A DNA stretch of 64,000 bases from Panonychus citri (lineage: Eukaryota > Arthropoda > Arachnida > Trombidiformes > Tetranychidae), in NCBI RefSeq assembly GCF_014898815.1, contig NW_026515545.1:1054001-1118000 (forward strand), read 5' to 3'. Shown here one piece after another: positions 27,101 to 39,816 of this stretch (its first letter is position 1; every line of letters begins with the position of its first letter). The notes under the pieces are model-generated. The model saw only the letters and a list, made by a program, of their open reading frames with translations, was not told where the DNA came from and ran no database searches. The translations under genes and the position numbers were made by a program.

Positions 27101-28006
27101 TTTATCTCTTCCTTCCCACCGGCATCATCTTCATCTCCACCCTCACCCATTACGAAAACAGCCAACCCTCCAACCTCCTCCTCTCCACCCAGAATAGTGA
27201 CAACTGACCAGCCCGTTGTCCCGATTGCCAATGAACGTTTCCCGGTCAATGTTCATGTTGCCAAGTCAAAATTTTTCTTCATGATCACCAACCGATCAGC
27301 CCAAGTTTCATGGTTAGCAGATAAAGTTGCCGACCGATATTATCAACAATTTCAACTTCGTCCAAAACTTTCCTTGACCACTGAAGAGGGAGCCATTCTT
27401 GGCCTTGATGACCTTGTTGTCGATGTTTGTTTAAACGGTCAATTATATGCTTCCGTTGAATCTTGGGATTTGGAACCGTTACCTGATCGTTACGAGTCAA
27501 GTTGTAAACTAAAAAAGGTTCCGGTTAACTGTGACCTTAAATTCCGATTAAAGTTATCGGAAACAAGTGGAACTCTTGAATTGACCAATATGCTTCTTGG
27601 AAAGACGATCGTTGGTCACTTTTTATTATCCCTTCGATGTCAAAAGAGTCTTAGAATTTTAGATTTCTCTTTTAGTGATATTATTCTGCTCGATAAGGAT
27701 GACAATTTATCGCAAATTTTATCAACTCTTCCCGATTTAGAAGAAATCAACTTCAAGGGAACCGGATTAGTCTCATTTAGATTATACTCTCTCTGTAGAC
27801 ACGAATACGACAATCTAATCAATATTGATTTCAGTTACAATCTATTGGACGATAAATGTTCAAATAATTTGATCCAGTTAATAAGTAAATGTCCAAATCT
27901 ACGAAAAATTGATCTTCGTTACAACGATTTCTCGGAACAATTTATGGAAACAACAGATTTAATTGAAATCACTTCAAACAAAAATATAACATTGTTAATG
28001 AAATGA
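24200..28006 (+). CDS. TONSL: Tonsoku-like protein (TONSL), replication-coupled DNA repair scaffold
   Basis: Proposed CDS: 24200-24642, 24734-27071, 27212-28006, giving 1191 residues (human is about 1378). TONSL with MMS22L recognises newly deposited nucleosomes (unmethylated H4K20) and promotes RAD51 loading at damaged forks. Domains in order: TPR repeats (about 1-400), an acidic Ser/Asp/Glu segment (about 470-500), three ankyrin repeats (about 519-635, with LHRACIEGNYANV and PIHEAANHGYADIVEYLI), a long basic then acidic linker, a ubiquitin-like domain (about 935-1025, with VSWLADKVADRYYQ and SWDLEPLPDRYESSC), and leucine-rich repeats to the end. Intron 1 is certain in phase (AA|GTAAGT and TAG|G). 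Between about 27065 and 27211 the frame changes. The only phase-consistent solution I found joins donor ACA|GTATAT to acceptor CCAG|CCC, removing 140 bases; this junction is inferred. Confidence 0.9.
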
Positions 28007-31000
28007 TTAATCATTTCCACTAATTATCTTTCTTAATTCTAGTATTATTATCATGTTTATTAGCTTAATTAGCTTTCACCATCATTGTATTACCATCATC
28101 TTTAATATTGTCATCCTCATCTTCATCTTGATACCACAATTATAATTAACTTTGATTGTAACCCTTTTTAAATTTATTGTAACTTGTAAATGAGCATTTT
28201 AATTGTCAAACAAGTAAAAACCTCATCCTCATGATTTCCTGATTATATCACCAACAATTAACAATCAAATTAATACCTGACTTTTATTCAAGTAACAACA
28301 ATTAACTGTTCATCTTTATTGTTTCAAATTAACTTTAATTAGCTTTGTTTTTTACAATTAATCAACTGATTTTTTTGATTAAACCAAACACGATGATAGT
28401 AATTGAAGAAAACAATGATTACGATTTAAATTGGCAGCAAACAATTAACTTTAATTGAGTCATAACTGATTTACGTTGTTGTTGAGTAACAATTAAAATT
28501 ATTTATCTAAATAAAGACAATCAATTGATGATGAGAAAGATAATCAACTAAACAGAAAAGGAATCAAATCTAATTGTTGGAAATGAAAAGGAAATCAATT
28601 TAATCAATCAAGGGTAAACAATGAGGAACATGATGAAAATTATTGATAGACAACAATTAAGGATCAACGATTAACGAGTTTATTTAGTTGATTGTCCTAA
28701 TTAAGGATAACAAATTGTCAAGAAATTGATGAGATTGAGATAACATTGAAATCTATTGATGATTAACTTAATTATTACAAGAATTGGGAGCAAGTTAATT
28801 AACATTAATCATTACTCAATGGATCCTATTCATCTTAATAAGTCAAACAATTTACTTAATCATTTTAATTATCAATGTGATAATCAAGGTTAAAAATGGT
28901 TGATTTAAAATGTCACCTTATTATTATTTATCAACAATTTATAAATTGTTGACTGTAGTTAATTATGTTAATCATATTCAATGGAAAAAAAAATTTATCA
29001 ATTGGTTACAATGTAATAATTAAAAATCATTGATTAACAATTTTCACTTTGATTTAATTTGATCAATAAAATTAATCAAGGACAAAGGAATCAAATTTTA
29101 ATTGAATTGAAAGTTAATCAACAGTTAATTCAAATTGACAATCAAAATAATTAGTTACTATTTTAATATTTTATCATTTAAATTGCTTTCTAATCATTAA
29201 AGTTAATTTGATTACCAACAATTTATATTTTTACTTTCACAATGATTAAGATGATAATGTAAATTTAATCAGTAATCAATTTCCGGAATTATGATTAGGC
29301 CAAGGCTGAGTAAAAATATCAAATTAACAATCAAATTGTTTACAATTGAATTAAATTTGATTCAGTTTATATTGTTCACCTGATTGTTTGTTAAATTGTT
29401 CAATTGTTGAAGGCAATTTGTTTGATCAATTTGATTTTCCTTAATTATTTAGGTTAATCATTTAGACTTTAAGTCAACTGGAACTTTAAATTAACTAAAT
29501 TAAGTTAATATTAACAATCAGATTTACTTTTTCAATGGCCAATCAACTGGACAATCAACTGATTGTTAATAATGAAAGGAAGTTTGAGTTAATTGTGATT
29601 ACTAGTTAATCGTTAGTTAATTTGATTCGAGAAAATCAAATTTAATTCATTAATAATTTAATCACGATGATGACGATATTGATGATCAAATAGATTGTGA
29701 ATATTAATTGTGATCATTTTCAAATCAATTACAATCAGTTAATTACCAGATACTTAATTCAAATGATTAGTAAGACAATTTAATTTGATTGAATGTCCTT
29801 CAATTAACCAATTCAATCAATGGTCACAAAAAAAAATTAAAGGGAAACAAATGAAAACAACTATTGATTGTTACTATTAATAAACTGATTTAGTTGATTG
29901 TCAACAATTTAAATGTTAAATCTTAACCATAAATTGTCAACAGTTGATTAGTGTTGATATTTCAATCAAACAATCAAACAATTTGATCCTAATTCAATAA
30001 CAACAACAATAACAATCATGATGAAGGTTGATGATGATCAAATTAATTGTCATTTATCATCATTAACTAAATTACAAAAATCATTAACTTTAAATTGATT
30101 GTTAACTTGATTTGAAAGAATCAAATCAAATTAAATGATAGATTTTCAACGAAAATCAAAAAAAAAATTAAACACAATTAACCAATGGAAAAGTAAATTG
30201 TCAAAAATGATAGAAATGTTTGTAAATATCCAACTAATTAAAACTAATTGTGACAATTTAAATGTTAATTTGTTTAATTTTTGGTCTGATTATTTTTAGA
30301 AAAATTTGTTCACAATTAAAAAGCATTTGAAAAGTTTTCAAATGGAGAGAATTAAATTCTAATCCTGGTTAATCAACAAACTGTTAAATTGTTGGCTAAA
30401 TTGTTGTTAACTCATCCTCCTTCCACCTTCATCATCACCTCCTCATCCTCAACAATTAACTTAATGAATCAATGATTAGTTTCCACTCGCAGTGTTGATC
30501 ATTTATTTATTTTCTGGTGACGTGGTAACTTAACATTCACAACGTTTAACCAACAAACAGACAAAAGTAAAACTGTTCATCAATTAATTGTTATTAAATT
30601 GTGATCACCTCCATTTATAGAATTAGCAAATTACCAGTGTGATTTATTAATTACGATAGAAAATCAAATTGCTAATTCAACAATTGTAATTACATTTTCA
30701 CTCTAAATGTTTGTTTACATTTTCACTTCTTCTCTTTCTGTTTATTGAAGGTAAGAGATTTTCTAATCATTCATATGATTTAATCTTAATAATAATTAAT
30801 TGTGATTCTTTATTGTTTCATTTTCAAATTGTCATCATTTAACTGGTGATTTAATAGTAAATTGGTTAATTGTTGTTGTTTATTTCTCTTCGCCAGGTAA
30901 ATCATTTCCTATTTTTCTCCACCCAATGGAAAACCGGATTGATTTTTTTTTCTATTCTCTGGTTTTTCAAAATTCTTTTCTCTTTTTTTTTAATTTCTCT

Positions 31001-32471
31001 TTCTTTCTCTTTAACCAATAATCACTTTTAATTCAGTTAATTTCAATTTCTTTAATTGTGTTTAATCAGTTCCCATTTTGGAATTAGTTTCAATTACCTT
31101 TTACCTCTGTAACTTATCGGTGATTCTTGTTACATTTTCAATCTTTGAAACGAAATTTGTGTTTACCTGTCAATTGTTTGATTCCAATAACAACACAATC
31201 AATTTATCTTTAATTTTCTCTTTGTTCTTCTCTCTCTTTTTTATATTTTCTCTTTCTTTTCTTCTCTTTCTACCTTTTTCTTCTTCTCTTTCTATTTTTG
31301 TTCTCTTTCTCTTCTTCTTCTTTCCTGTGTTTCAAATTCTCTTCTTCTACTCTCTTGGTCTCTCCTTTTCTCTTCATTTTGTGTTGATGTTACTTGAGAA
31401 AAAAAAGATCATCACATTTTGCCTTCTTCTTTTTCTCTAAAAAGCAATTAAATTAATTCTTTTTATTTCTCTCTTTCTCTCTCCAACTAATTAACTTTCT
31501 ATAACATCACCATCATCATCATCATCATCTTATTGGTATAAATCGTCTGGTATTCTCGATTTCTCTTAATCCTTAATCCATCATCGTTTGGTTAACAACC
31601 CAAATCTCCGGGTAGATTTTTTGTTCTTTTCTACTCTGACTATGTTTACATATTGAAGTGAATTATTTTCTATTCTACAATTTCAATTATTTCTACAATT
31701 TAATTATCCTGATTTCACCTTTGCCGAAAAAGGGTAAGTGTTGATCATCATTTACCTTTTTCCCTTTGTCCTTGTCTATTTAAACCTCTTGTTTTCTCTC
31801 TCTCTCTTTTTTTTTCTCTTTTCTCTTCATTTGTCAACCTGTTTTCTTTTCTCTTTTGCCTCATCATCATTTTCAATCTCTTTCTCCCAATACTTGTTAC
31901 TCTTGGTTCCTTCTCACCATTCGGGTAATCACACCGAGATCAGTTTAGAATTTAAAATTGTTTTCTCTTTCTCTTCCACCAAATTAACATTTATCACTTC
32001 AATTATCATGCTCATGATTCTGATTAAAAACAATTAGAAATTCTTTATGTTATTACCTCTATCATTAACCACGGTGGGTGTTTAAACAATTGTAACCTTG
32101 GATATGACAGTTGATTTTTCCCCTTGTAACAATCACTACTCTTCCTCTCTCCTTGTCTAAAGTGTTAACATGTATCTAAATTAATTGTTGTTTAAAAATT
32201 GATCTAATTTTATTTTTCTGTATTCTATTAGGTTTACCATTACAACTACTATTCAAATAATATCTTAACCTATTATTGTTTTGATTTATATTCAAATTGA
32301 TTGGCTATTGGATTTATTGGATTATCATCATTTTAACTGAAAAATTTTGATTATTACAAGTCAAATTTGGTTTACCTGTTTGTTAACTGTTCTATTCTTG
32401 ATTGTGATCAAAATTTCTCTTCTCTTGGTTTAAATTTGCTGTTGTGACAATTATTCTATTTTATTAACAAG
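28007..32471. other. Intergenic AT-rich region between TONSL and EHD
   Basis: About 4.5 kb very rich in ACAATTAA, TTAATTGT and TGATTGTT words, with no credible coding frame. The last 1.5 kb becomes pyrimidine-rich. It contains possible 5' UTR splice donors (GGTAAGAG near 30750, GGTAAGTG near 31735), so the EHD leader exon may start here. The frames at 31078-31440 and 31738-32037 are translated pyrimidine tracts. Confidence 0.5.
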
Positions 32472-35110
32472 ATGTACAGTTTCTTACGACGTAACGATAA
32501 CCGTAAGGAAGCGGATACATTCATCTCTGTGAATGAAGGATTAAAGAGATTATATAAGACCAAGATTCTTCCTCTTGAAGAGCATTATTTGTTTAAAGAT
32601 TTTCACTCACCACCATTGGAAGATGCTGATTTTGATGCTAAACCAATGGTACTTTTGGTTGGACAATATTCAACCGGTAAAACAACTTTTATCAAATATC
32701 TTTTGGAACAATCATTTCCTGGTATTCGTATTGGACCTGAGCCAACAACAGATAAATTTATAATTGTTATGCATGGTGAACAAGAGACAGTTACTCCTGG
32801 TAATGCTCTAGTCGTTGATCCTAAAAAACATTTCCGTCCATTATCAAAGTTTGGTGGAGCTTTTCTCAATCGATTACAATGTTCAACGGTTAACTCACCT
32901 GTTCTAGAATCTATAACCATTATTGATACTCCAGGTATTTTATCAGGTGAAAAGCAACGTGTTGATCGTGGTTACGATTTTACCGGAGTCCTTGAATGGT
33001 TTGCTGAACGTGTTGATCGGATTATCCTTTTATTTGATGCCCATAAGTTGGACATTTCCGATGAATTTAGACGTAGCATTGAAGCACTACGAGGACATGA
33101 TGATAAAATAAGAATTGTTCTCAATAAAGCAGATATGGTTGACCATCAACAGTTAATGAGGATTTATGGTGCTCTCATGTGGTCATTGGGTAAAGTTTTC
33201 AATACACCTGAGGTGTCCCGTGTTTATATTGGATCATTTTGGGATAAACGATTACAATATGATGATAATCGTAAACTATTTGAAGCTGAAGAGCAAGATC
33301 TTTTCGCAGATCTACAAAGTCTCCCTCGTAATGCTGCTCTTCGTAAGCTTAATGATCTCATAAAGCGAGCTCGATTAGCCAAGGTAAAGAAGAAAAAAAT
33401 TAAATTCTCTTCACGGAACATCTCCCTCTTCTCCTCTCTACTTGATTTCCATGCCTCGGTTCACCCTTAATTATAATTCTTCTCAATTTACCTCTTCTTA
33501 CTCACCATGTTCTCTCTCTCTCTCTCTACACCTATTTTCACATTCTCTGTCTCTTTAAATAGTATAAGGATTTAAATTCTTTGTCTAATCATTTTGATTT
33601 CATCTTATTTTTCTTTTATTCTCTTTTGTTATTTCCGATTCTCATCTTCTACCTCTTTAGGTCCACGCCTACATAATCAGTGCCTTGAAACGAGAGATGC
33701 CTACATTAATGGGAAAGAATAATAAAAAGAAGGAATTAATCAAGCATTTGTCTAATATTTATGCCTCCATATCCAAGGAACACTCAATCGCCGAGGGAGA
33801 TTTTCCACCTCTCAGTGAGATGCAGGAGAAACTTCTTGACCATGATTTCACCAAATTCAATGCATTAAATAAGCGATATATTGATGCAGTTGACAAGATG
33901 CTTAAAGAAGATATTGCTCGTCTTATGTCTCAAATACCACAGGTAAAATGTTCATGTTTATGGTTATTGTTTGAATGATTGCAACTTTAACCATTCACTT
34001 TGTGACATAGTTTCTTCCTTTAATTAGTGTTGATCTATTTTCCAATCAGTCTGGTGAAGTAATTTTTTACTCACAAGTAAATTGTGATTATGAAGTGCAA
34101 GAAAAAGATTCCAAAAAAAGCTTTCATGGAAACCGGAACATGATGAAAACCACTAAACATCATGTTGACAGACATAATCATCTTAAATCGCTCTAATGAT
34201 TCCATTCATTCTTGACACAATATGAGCCCTTGATCATCATCGCCATCATGATGGTAACCAAGGGCTTAATTGTTTGAGATTTAGTTGTAACCCTTGAAAA
34301 TTGTTGTAACGCCACAACAACCAGGTCAACCTTAACTATGGTGGTTTTTTCAAAATGTTTCCTGTTTTTTTTGTACACAAAAAAAAAGATAATTGACCAC
34401 TTTGAGTTCATTTCTAATTCTGATTATTTTGATTTAATTTTCTCAATTTAGGAACAAGCTAATCAAGCTGTAGACGAATCAGCTGTTAAAGGAGGTGCCT
34501 TTGAACATGCCCAAGAATCACCGTTTGGTTTTGGCCGAGGCGAGGGTATTGATGAAGGTGCTTTCGACTCTAAATGGGTCGTTTCTAAAGAGAAGCCCAA
34601 ATATGATGAAATATTTTCCGCTCTTCACCCGCAAGATGGTAAAGTTTCCGGTGCCGTTGCCAGGGAGGAACTCATTAAATCAAAACTTCCCAATTCTGTG
34701 TTATCAAAAGTTTGGCGTTTAGCTGATGTTGATCATGATGGTTCTCTTGATTCTGATGAATTCGCCTTAGCTATGCATCTTATTAATGTTAAACTAGATG
34801 GTCATGATTTACCCGCTGAATTACCGGCTCACTTAATACCACCTTCTAAAAGAAAGGGTATTGAATCTTGAAATTTTCAAACTTTCATAGAAAACTTTCC
34901 CTCTTCTCTGCCTCTTTTTAAGTTCTAATTGTTCTAATTTGTTAATTGTTGAAACAATTCTTCACTTTATCTCTTTAATTATTCCACCTCCTTAATGTTT
35001 GTGATTTTTTGTGACTTTTTAATGATTACTAAATTATTCCTTGTATAGATCAAACATCTAGTACAAATGGATGGTCTCAGTCGGATGGAGATGCTCCTCC
35101 TGAGTACTAA
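32472..35110 (+). CDS. EHD1: EH-domain-containing dynamin-like ATPase (EHD1/Past1)
   Basis: CDS: 32472-33383, 33661-33942, 34452-34857, 35049-35110, giving 553 residues; all junctions are GT-AG and phase-consistent. EHD proteins are membrane-tubulating ATPases of recycling endosomes. Visible: an N-terminal helical region, the P-loop GQYSTGKT at 64-71, the switch motif IIDTPGILSGEKQ, the nucleotide-specificity motif VLNKADMVD, and middle and second helical domains in exon 2. A C-terminal EH domain holds the EF-hand loop DVDHDGSLDSDEF and the segment SKVWRLADVD that forms the NPF-binding pocket. The last exon adds a short tail ending in DGDAPPEY. If intron 3 were retained, translation would stop after Gly-Ile-Glu-Ser, giving a slightly shorter tail. 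Length and domain order match the family (534 in human EHD1). Confidence 0.95.
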
Positions 35111-36824
35111 TTGAAATTGTTTCAACAACAATTAACCGATTAATTGTGAAGAAAATCATTCTTCCTCCTTCTCATTTTCTCACTTTTCTCAATTATCCTT
35201 ATATATCTCTCTCTCTCTCAACATGATCAAAATTAATAGTGATTAATATCCGAAAGAACTTAATGTTAATTGTAACAATCAACATCCTTTTAAATTGTAA
35301 CAATTTCCATCTTCTAATATTATTGCTATCAAAAGTTTGGTCTATTGACAAATTTTGAGGCGAAATGTTAATCAATATTAATCTCACAAAATTAATATTG
35401 ATGATAATTTAAGATTGAGATCATAATTTGTCATCTTTTTTAATCAGATTCCCAATGTCTTTTTTTAAATTATCCCAATTAGTTGATTTTGTTATTTCCA
35501 AACCGTACTTATATATACTTTATTTAATTACCCATGTAATTTCATTAATTTACCCACATTAATCAATACCCAACATTAAAACAGGAGAGAGGGTCGATCA
35601 TTGGGAATGATTAACAAGCAACAATTAGAATTGATTGTTGTCAACCATTACCACCCACCATTGGAAACAATCAGAGGGAGAGAAAAGCCAACACAATTGG
35701 ATTAACAAGTTAACTAAATCAAACCAATTATTTCAAAAACACTCGTTACAATATATACAACAACTATTATTAATTTAACGTCAACAATTAAATTTTAATT
35801 GTTGATGTTGATTTTTTTTCCTGCTGAAAACAAAGAGGCAAACCAAAACAATCAACAAAACTCATTGATCATCTCATCAATACACAATCAACAAATTATT
35901 TATCATCTTTGCAAATCCCCGTTAACTTAATTATTAATGATGAAAACTTATAAAAAGCAACAATGTTAAATTTAAATTTTTAATAATTACTAATTAAAAA
36001 TGAAAACTTCTAATTTAATTGTATAAATACACCTCAGGTGACCAGATTACCTGTCGTCACAATTGATGATTAACCTAATGATGGTTTTTTTTTGTCATAC
36101 CGATTGTGTTAATTAAGTTAATGACTTGAGGAAAATTAATGTATGTGAACAAAGTCATTGACAATTTAATCAACATACACATGGAAAAACAGTCCAATTA
36201 CAATTGGTAACAATTAAAGTAGTTAAAGGCGGTGATGAAAATTAGAAAGAGAAAAAGAAAGAGAAAAAAGTTATTTCTTTTTTTTTCTTCTCAAGGAAAA
36301 GTATAAACCGAGAATCGCCCTCAGGCTATTTCACATACACAATGGATTCCAGGGTCACAGGTACGTATTTATATATAAGAATTAACTTGTCGATTGTTGA
36401 TGAAAAGAAATGATCTTTATATTGAATTGACTGAATTATTTTCCTTGATTGTTGTTCAGTTACTGTTCCAGAATTTCCCGCCAATAGTTTGGTACAAATG
36501 TTGAATCGATTGTTAGAAATTGAAAAGAATTTTTTTCTCTTTCTCTTTTTTTCCTCTTACATTTGTATTCTAAGTTTTGCAATTAAATTAATCGTTGAAT
36601 TGTAATTACAATTAAATCACCTTTTGTATCATTTAATGATGTAGTTGATGATGATGATGATAGAGATGAGAAATAAGGAGGAGGAAGAGGCTTTGAGAGA
36701 GTAAAAGAAAGTGAAACTCGGTTTACTTTTCTTGTTTTGTTTTCTATTCTTTTTTTCTTGTTGCTGTGTCCAAAGAATGATGATAGAGAAAGAGAATGAA
36801 AGAAAGATGGAGATGATGATGATA

Positions 36825-36860
<36 letters not shown>

Positions 36861-37673
36861 TGAGTACAGTCTCTCGGAAAAAAAGTAATTGCAGGTTTTA
36901 ATGTTACTCTGGGTAAAGCTATTGGATGGGAAGGAGTTCTTGCTGTACGCAAGTATATACTTGAAGATGATGGAGACAGAGAGAGAGAGAGAGAGAGCGA
37001 GAGATGATGAGGATGATGAGGGAGAGGGCAGAAGGGGCGATGAGATAGGCCGAAGTTAAGAATCCAAAGTAGCTCATCAGTTGGGACTTCGCTCCGATCG
37101 AAGGCAAAATCTAGACCTTTTTTCACACCTTAATTTTCACTCTCTCCTTTAATTCAGTCCATTCATTTACAATTATCCTCGTTAATCAATCAACAATTTA
37201 ATCATCATCATCATCATTCAACTTTAATCATCGTGATTATTTCAATTACAACTACAAGTTTTGTCGACATCACTTTTGATTAACTTAAATATTAGTTGAA
37301 ACTTTGATTCGTCACTTTTATTTTGTTTGCAATCTTGTGTTTAATTGTTTCAATAAATTAACTAATCTTGTTTACTTTTTTTTTATGATTAATTGATTGT
37401 GCTGTTCACACCTATGGATTTATATTGATTAACTTTTAACTTTATTTTGTGATTGATTTGTTTTTAATGTGACTTTGGTTTCAATTGGTTTTTGGATTGT
37501 GGTTAAAAAGCTAATTGGTTCATTTATACTCACAATTTACTAATTACCAAGACAATTATCATGTTTGGATAATAACATTTTCCAATTTGATTTAAATTTC
37601 AAATCAGAATAAAATTCAATACGATTTTCAATTTCTACTATTAAATTATTTAATCCCTTAATCAATCATCACA
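35111..37673. other. Intergenic region between EHD and Wnt
   Basis: AT-rich DNA with ACAATTAA words, interrupted by (GA)n at 36830-36857 and 36977-36998 and by a GC-richer patch at about 36885-37115. No gene is established; the patch is listed separately. Confidence 0.5.
36885..37115. promoter_or_regulatory. GC-richer patch upstream of Wnt, candidate promoter or 5' UTR exon
   Basis: This is one of the few non-coding stretches with clearly raised GC. On the plus strand the initiator-like CATCAGTTG (A at 37079) precedes CTCCGATCG, an arrangement reminiscent of TATA-less arthropod promoters, about 600 bases before the Wnt ATG. No strong downstream element is seen at the exact canonical spacing. 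Antisense open frames cross the patch (for example 36919-37107), so an unrecognised exon is also possible. Confidence 0.25.
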
Positions 37674-39771
37674 ATGGATAATCATAAGTCAATCATCATG
37701 ATTAACACAATTGTAATCATTTCATTTATCATCAATTTACCAACAGTCCATTCATCTTGGTGGTAAGTTAATTACAATTAACTTTCTAATTCTAAACTAA
37801 TTAAACAGTAATTACCTTGATTGAGATCATTGAAACAATACAAATGTAAATTTCTGGCTTTAAATCAAGCAAATTGTTCAAATAATCATTGAATGAGATA
37901 GACATGATTGACTAATCACCAAATTAGCAAAGTAATTAGTTAATCAACACTCAAGTGATTTACGTTAATGGTTAACGTCAATTGAATTTAACTTTATGTC
38001 CATCGTACTGAAATTTAATTGTCACAACTTATACATAGAGAAACAATAAACTCACTTGTTCTAATTGTTACAATTAAAATTTTTCGAGAAAATTTTCACT
38101 CTCAAAATAACAATTTACTTAATCCTCGTTTCTTTGAGCGGGATTAATTGTTACCGTTGTAATAATAATATCGAGTGACAATGTTATCCTCTTGTTTATC
38201 TTTCGTTAAATTAATTTGCCAAAATTTTCTCATTGATTCTAATTGTTATCATCACTTTAATCATCATCATCCTACTCATAATTGTTTGTATTCTTAAAAA
38301 AGTTAAGTCTCAGTGAATCTGTGGATTCCCATGTAACATGATGAGATTAACATCTTTCCGTTTCGTTGATTATCTTATATCATTTTTACATTCAAACCAC
38401 AACAATTTATTTAAATTGTTATTCTCTTGATTACCATGGATTATATTTCATTGAAAATCTAATCTAAATTCCCCAGATTTCTGTTAGGTGAATATCTTTT
38501 GAGTGGTTTCTTTGTTTTCATATTAATACTTGGAATTTGTTTATCGTATTCCAAATTATTCTGAGTTCTGATTCTCAAAACTATCAGTGAATCTCTTTGG
38601 GGCTCTTTTCATTATCCTTAATTATTCCGGTAAATTGATGAGGACCATTTGCAATGTTTTCCTGGTGATATTCATTCATGGTACTAACTTATTGGTTGAC
38701 CCTTAGTTTTTGTCATTATTTGATTTCAATCATGATGATAATTCAGTGAGATGGTGATTCAGATTCTTGAAAATCAGTCAACATTATCACCACACCTTTG
38801 ATTATTATCTTTTCTCACCTTGTTTCGGATGGTTAAATGATTTCTTTCAAATTCTTACAAAATTAGTTACTTTATTATCATCATTTGAATCTTTCTTATG
38901 AGTTTTCAACAATTCAAGTTTCCATGATTTCAGAATCAAGGCAAAAACTCATGACGATGGCAACGATCTCATCAAAATCTCCGTCTGAGAAGTAAATTAC
39001 CATTTAATTGACTGGAATTTGATTGAATCAACGTCAAAAAATATGCAACAATTAACTTGAAAAATCAACATTCTCCATCATGATCAGCCTTAATCAATTG
39101 GTAACCACAAGTTCTTGAACTTGAATCACTTTGAATCAAAATTGTGACCATCAACTGTAAGATATTATTAAAATAAAAGGAGTTATAAACATGAGGGATG
39201 TTGATAATCAACAAATTGTGCTCATCATCAATCATAATTGATTCAAATCAACAAGATGAAAGTAATTAAATGAATGTATCGTTGAGAAGTTACATCACTT
39301 AAGAAATCAAATGAAAATCCATTTTTATTTCACCAAAATTAAGACAATTGAGTTAATTACTGTTAACTAGAAACGCTGACCGGATATCAATAGATTGTCG
39401 CAATCAACCTTAATCATTAGATTCTGATAACAATCAGCTAACGGAAATACAGAAAAGGATAAAATTTAGAAGACAAAAGAGACAAAACTTTTCTTGCCCA
39501 ACTAATTTATCTAAATTTATGAATACAAGGAAATCTTTCCCATGGTAATAAAACCAAACATCTAAATTGATCTGTATCGATAATGAAAGAGAACCATTGA
39601 GTGAGTGAGTGAGTGAGTGTGAGAGAAAAAAGGATGAAGATGATATAATCGAAAGGCTAATATACCAAGTATACACACACGAAAAGGATGGAGTCCAATA
39701 GGAAGAGGAAATGATGAGGAAGATAAAAACATTGAAACCATAGAGAAAAGAGATAATTTTATATTCTTTTT

Positions 39772-39816
<45 letters not shown>

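Noticed and set aside
31078..32037. Two hydrophobic open frames resembling membrane proteins upstream of EHD
   Set aside because: They are translated CT- and T-rich tracts; the Phe/Leu/Ser composition follows from the base composition.
36629..37126. 165-residue antisense frame upstream of Wnt
   Set aside because: Most of it is Ser-Leu from (GA)n repeats; only the GC-rich part is interesting and is reported separately.
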